Part shown: positions 6,513 to 8,879 of the stretch, piece by piece
How positions within the stretch are numbered: the first letter of the stretch is position 1
How the letters are laid out: the number at the start of each line of letters is the position of its first letter
Assembly: GCA_035528275.1 (NCBI GenBank)
Contig: DATKYV010000061.1
Coordinates: 1 to 8,879 of the forward strand
From: DATKYV01 sp035528275
GTDB taxonomy: Bacteria; Acidobacteriota; Terriglobia; UBA7540
Length of the DNA stretch: 8,879 nt
Direction: 5' to 3'
Translations under genes and position numbers: made by a program
The notes under the pieces: model-generated
Databases searched by the model: none
The model's input: the letters and a program-made list of their open reading frames with translations, nothing else
What the model was told of the DNA's origin: nothing

Positions 6513-7175
6513 ATGATCCGACGCGCCGTTTTGTTGACGATAGCTCTTTCGCTTGGAACGCTGACCGCATCCGCCCAATCGGATGGCTGGAAAGAACTTT
6601 TCAACGGGAAGGACCTGACGGGCTGGAAACACGTCGGGCCGGGAGGAATGGCGGTTGAAGACGGCTTGATCAAGACCCACGGTGGCATGGGCCTGCTCTA
6701 CTGGACCGGCGGCAAAGTCGGCGACTGCGTCATCCGGGTGGTCTTCAAGATGCGCGACAGGAACGACAATTCCGGCGTCTTTATTCGCATCCCCGTCGAG
6801 CCGCGTGAGGAGTGGATGCCTGTTCATTACGGTTACGAAGTACAGATCGACAATGAGCCGGAGAAATCCAAAGAAGACGAGTACCACTACACCGGAACTT
6901 TGTATTCCCTGACCAAGCCGATGGCCAAGGCCGGCAAGCCGGGACCGGAATGGAATACCATGGAGATCATCCTCGACGGGCCGCGCACCATCGTTTCCGT
7001 GAACGGCAAAAAGGTCACCGACTACACGGAAGGCCAGCCGGTGCCGGAACGGAAGTTTGATTTCGAGCCGCAGCACGGACCCCGGCCCCTCAAAGGCTGG
7101 TTCGGATTGCAGAACCACAGCGATAACGATGTGGTCTTTTTCAAGCAAGTCGCTATGAAGCCGCTCAACAAATAA
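6513..7175 (+). CDS. Exported DUF1080 / 3-keto-disaccharide hydrolase family protein, copy A
   Basis: This 220-aa protein has a signal peptide (MIRRAVLLTIALSLGTLTASA, cut near residue 21) followed by one DUF1080 domain (PF06439, a concanavalin-like β-jelly roll named for 3-keto-disaccharide hydrolysis). Family landmarks in order are WKELFNGKDLTGW (26-38), VEDGLI (48-53), GGMGLLYWTGG (57-67), VIRVVFKM (73-80), DNSGVFIRIP (85-94), HYGYEVQID (105-113), GTLYSL (128-133), EWNTMEIILDGP (146-157), VNGKKVTDYTEG (163-174) and GWFGLQNHS (195-203). The length is normal for a single-domain member. The start is supported by AGGAGGGG immediately upstream of the ATG. The predicted role is hydrolysis of an oxidised (3-keto) glycoside outside the cytoplasm, with an oxidoreductase supplying the keto sugar; no such oxidoreductase is in this window. 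It is followed 84 bases later by a paralogue in the same orientation, probably in one transcript. Substrate is unknown. Confidence 0.92.
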   Translation: MIRRAVLLTIALSLGTLTASAQSDGWKELFNGKDLTGWKHVGPGGMAVEDGLIKTHGGMGLLYWTGGKVGDCVIRVVFKMRDRNDNSGVFIRIPVEPREEWMPVHYGYEVQIDNEPEKSKEDEYHYTGTLYSLTKPMAKAGKPGPEWNTMEIILDGPRTIVSVNGKKVTDYTEGQPVPERKFDFEPQHGPRPLKGWFGLQNHSDNDVVFFKQVAMKPLNK

Positions 7176-7259
7176 ACCGCGGCAGCGCAGCCCGAGCGCC
7201 CGCCGCAGAGTCACGCGATCATCAGACCCATGCACTATTTTTGAGAGCTGAGGTGAATC

Positions 7260-7913
7260 ATGTTGCGACGTTCGATTTTATTGCTCGCCGTTCTGGCACT
7301 GGTCGCACTGCCTGCAAAGTCCGAGGAATGGAAACAGATCTTCAACGGCAAAGACCTGACGGGATGGAAACAGGTTGGCCCGGGACATTTTGAAGTCGAA
7401 AACGGCATGCTCAAGCCCATCGGGGGCATGGGCCTGCTTTACGACACGGGCGGGGAAATCCAGAACTCGGTCATCCGCGTCGTCTTCAAAGTGACGAAAG
7501 CCGATGACAATGCCGGAGTCTTCATTCGCATCCCCGTGGAACCGCGCGAAGAGTGGATGCCCGTCCATTACGGCTACGAAGTGCAAATCTACGACGCCGG
7601 AGACGAGCACCACTCGACGGGCGTGCTGTACTCCTTGACCACGGCGTTGGCGCGCGCTGCAAAGCCGGTTGGTGAGTGGAACACCATGGAAATCACGCTC
7701 GACGGGCCGCACACCGTGGTCGTCCTGAACGGCAAAAAAGTGACCGACTACACCGAGGGCCAGCCGGTCCCGGAGCGAACCAAGGATTACGAACCTCATC
7801 GCGGCAGGCGGCCCGACGCCGGGTACATCGGGTTGCAGAACCATCCGCGTGAGGACAAGTCGGACTCCGAGGTCTATTTCAAAGAAGTCGCCATAAAACC
7901 GCTGAAGAAGTAA
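7260..7913 (+). CDS. Exported DUF1080 / 3-keto-disaccharide hydrolase family protein, copy B
   Basis: This 217-aa paralogue of the preceding gene has a signal peptide (MLRRSILLLAVLALVALPAKS, cut near residue 20-21) and one DUF1080 domain. About two thirds of aligned positions match copy A by eye, including 25 consecutive identical residues (copy B 86-110, copy A 88-112, from GVFIRIP to YGYEVQI), and the shared blocks NGKKVTDYTEGQPVPER and WNTMEI. The copies differ in a loop after this block: copy A has a charged NEPEKSKEDEYHY insertion where copy B has the shorter DAGDEHHS. They also differ near the C-terminus, where copy B has an extra PREDKSDSE. These loops probably line the substrate side and may give different specificity, which is inference. 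A GAGGTGA ribosome site lies 3 bases before the ATG. The copies have diverged enough for the duplication to be old and for both to be maintained by selection. Confidence 0.92.
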   Translation: MLRRSILLLAVLALVALPAKSEEWKQIFNGKDLTGWKQVGPGHFEVENGMLKPIGGMGLLYDTGGEIQNSVIRVVFKVTKADDNAGVFIRIPVEPREEWMPVHYGYEVQIYDAGDEHHSTGVLYSLTTALARAAKPVGEWNTMEITLDGPHTVVVLNGKKVTDYTEGQPVPERTKDYEPHRGRRPDAGYIGLQNHPREDKSDSEVYFKEVAIKPLKK

Positions 7914-7933
7914 TCTCAACGCTTGCTGAGGAG

Positions 7934-7958
7934 CCGGCCGTGGAGTCGCCGCGGCCGG
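7934..7958 (+). other. Stem-loop between DUF1080 copy B and the TIM-barrel gene
   Basis: A GC-rich stem, CCGGCCG (7934-7940) with CGGCCGG (7952-7958), extends inward by a T·G and two G-C pairs to about 10 bp, around a 5-base loop AGTCG. No T tract follows, so a full terminator is unlikely. It ends a few bases before the purine-rich ribosome site (GGGGAG, 7963-7968) of the next gene, so it could act as an RNA-processing or stability element that sets unequal expression of the flanking genes. Confidence 0.4.
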
Positions 7959-7974
7959 GTCCGGGGAGCAGACC

Positions 7975-8879
7975 ATGAACAAACCTTCGTCTCGTCGTAA
8001 TTTCCTGCGTGCCGTGGGAGTAGGCGCGCTGGCCACCGGCCTTCCGAGTGCAGCGCCGGCAGCCGCCTCACGAGCCGAGAAAAGCATGGAGTCGTCCGGC
8101 GGCAAGGCGCGTCTCTTTGTCGGCTGCTGTGCCTACTCTTTTGCGAACTACCTGAAAAGCGGCAAGATGACGATGGAGGATTTCATCCTCAAGGGCGTGG
8201 AGTTGGGCGTTCAAGGCGTCGACATCACCACCTACTGGCTGAAATCCACCGAGCCCGACTACCTGCTGTCGCTGAGGCGCCTGGCCTACCGCAATGGCAT
8301 GCCGTTTTCGGGCGCGGCCATCGGCACCAACATGTGCCAGCCCGACACGACGAAGCGCGCCGAAGAAATGGCCAAGATCAAGAAATGGGTTGACGTCACG
8401 AACCTGCTGGGCGCGTCCCACCTTCGGGTGTTCGGCGGCGAGCCGCCCGCCGGCACTTCCGACGAACAGGGCATCCAGTGGGTTGTGGAGACCATAAAAC
8501 CGGCCTGCGATTATGCCGCCACGAAAGGCGTCATCCTGGGCATCGAAAGCCACGGCGGGATTACGTCCAAAGCCTCGAACATCGTGGAGATTCTCCGTCA
8601 AGTCGATTCGCCCTATGCGGGCTGCAACCTGGATATCAGCAACTTCCCCGAGAATCCTTATCCGCAGATCGAGGCCTGCATTCCCTACGCAACGCACACG
8701 CACGTTCGGGATTTCTACGGCGAGCGCAAGGAGCCGCTCGACCTCGACCGGGTGTTTCAAATGTTTGCGCGCGGCGGATACAAAGGCTACATGTCCGCCG
8801 AGTACGAAACCCAAGAGGACGCCATGACCGGCGTGCCCAAGCTCCTCGCGAAGATCAAGGATCTCTGCAAAAAGTACTC
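7975..8879 (+). CDS. Tat-exported TIM-barrel sugar isomerase/epimerase-like protein, 3'-truncated by window edge
   Basis: The reading frame is open from the ATG at 7975 to the edge: 301 complete codons plus two bases of the next, with no stop. The N-terminus carries a twin-arginine signal (SSRRNFLRAVGVGALATG, 5-22) with an Ala-rich cleavage region near 27-34. The rest is an AP-endonuclease-2/xylose-isomerase-like TIM barrel: LFVGCCAYSF (47-56), GVELGVQGVDITTYW (74-88), a helix AEEMAKIKKWVDVTNLLG (129-146), HLRVFGG (149-155), GVILGIESHGG (185-195), GCNLDISNFPEN (216-227), THTHVRDFYG (240-249) and GYMSAEYE (271-278). Glu191, Asp220, His243 and Glu276 are the likely metal ligands. Members isomerise, epimerise or dehydrate sugars or cyclitols, and in several pathways act on 3-keto sugars. 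The ribosome site is GGGGAG about 6 bases upstream. Little of the C-terminus is probably missing, since the last visible helix is the usual family end. Folded export by Tat fits a metal enzyme. Its position after two DUF1080 genes supports a shared oxidised-sugar pathway. Confidence 0.93.
   Translation, partial: MNKPSSRRNFLRAVGVGALATGLPSAAPAAASRAEKSMESSGGKARLFVGCCAYSFANYLKSGKMTMEDFILKGVELGVQGVDITTYWLKSTEPDYLLSLRRLAYRNGMPFSGAAIGTNMCQPDTTKRAEEMAKIKKWVDVTNLLGASHLRVFGGEPPAGTSDEQGIQWVVETIKPACDYAATKGVILGIESHGGITSKASNIVEILRQVDSPYAGCNLDISNFPENPYPQIEACIPYATHTHVRDFYGERKEPLDLDRVFQMFARGGYKGYMSAEYETQEDAMTGVPKLLAKIKDLCKKY

Noticed and set aside
5462..6658. Long plus-strand open frame (398 codons) antisense to the deacetylase gene
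   Set aside because: It lies opposite a gene with clear PIG-L motifs, has a residue composition typical of a GC-rich antisense frame, and runs on out of frame into the DUF1080 gene.
8068..8814. Minus-strand open frame (248 codons) antisense to the TIM-barrel gene
   Set aside because: It is the mirror of a gene with Tat signal and metal-ligand motifs, and has no recognisable feature of its own.

Overview
The window looks like part of a GC-rich chromosome from an Acidobacteriota-type bacterium. This is inference, with no rRNA or marker gene to confirm it. The grounds are several small exported proteins of kinds I associate with acidobacterial genomes, a TonB-dependent receptor with an N-terminal carboxypeptidase-regulatory-like domain, DUF1080 sugar hydrolases, and a Tat-exported TIM-barrel sugar enzyme. 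I see no tRNA, rRNA, CRISPR array, insertion sequence or phage gene.

Layout. Positions 239-6337 hold six genes, all on the minus strand. In transcription order they are: a PIG-L/LmbE-type zinc deacetylase (6337-5393); a homologue of the Anabaena sensory rhodopsin transducer, ASRT (5379-4990); an exported 177-aa protein of unknown function (4934-4401); an outer-membrane TonB-dependent receptor (4353-2080); an exported 317-aa protein of unknown function (1792-839); and a small exported Cys/His-containing protein (559-239). The first four are closely spaced (13, 55 and 47 bases) and could form one operon, although a strong stem-loop at the end of the ASRT gene may divide it. The last two are separated by gaps of about 280 bases and are probably transcribed independently.

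Across a 175-base divergent intergenic region, three plus-strand genes run to the right edge: two tandem paralogous DUF1080 (3-keto-disaccharide hydrolase family) proteins with signal peptides (6513-7175 and 7260-7913), and a Tat-signal TIM-barrel sugar isomerase/epimerase-like protein (7975 to the edge, stop codon not in the window).

Reading the genes together, the plus-strand set looks like an exported module acting on 3-keto-glycosides or related oxidised sugars. The minus-strand set combines outer-membrane uptake (TonB receptor) with a cytoplasmic amino-sugar-type deacetylase and a small protein whose superfamily has been proposed to bind small molecules such as sugars. No rhodopsin gene is present, so the ASRT homologue probably works outside photosensing. 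The most interesting proposition is that the PIG-L/ASRT pair and the divergent DUF1080/TIM-barrel set form one carbohydrate-handling locus. The sequence shows only their proximity, so this is inference.
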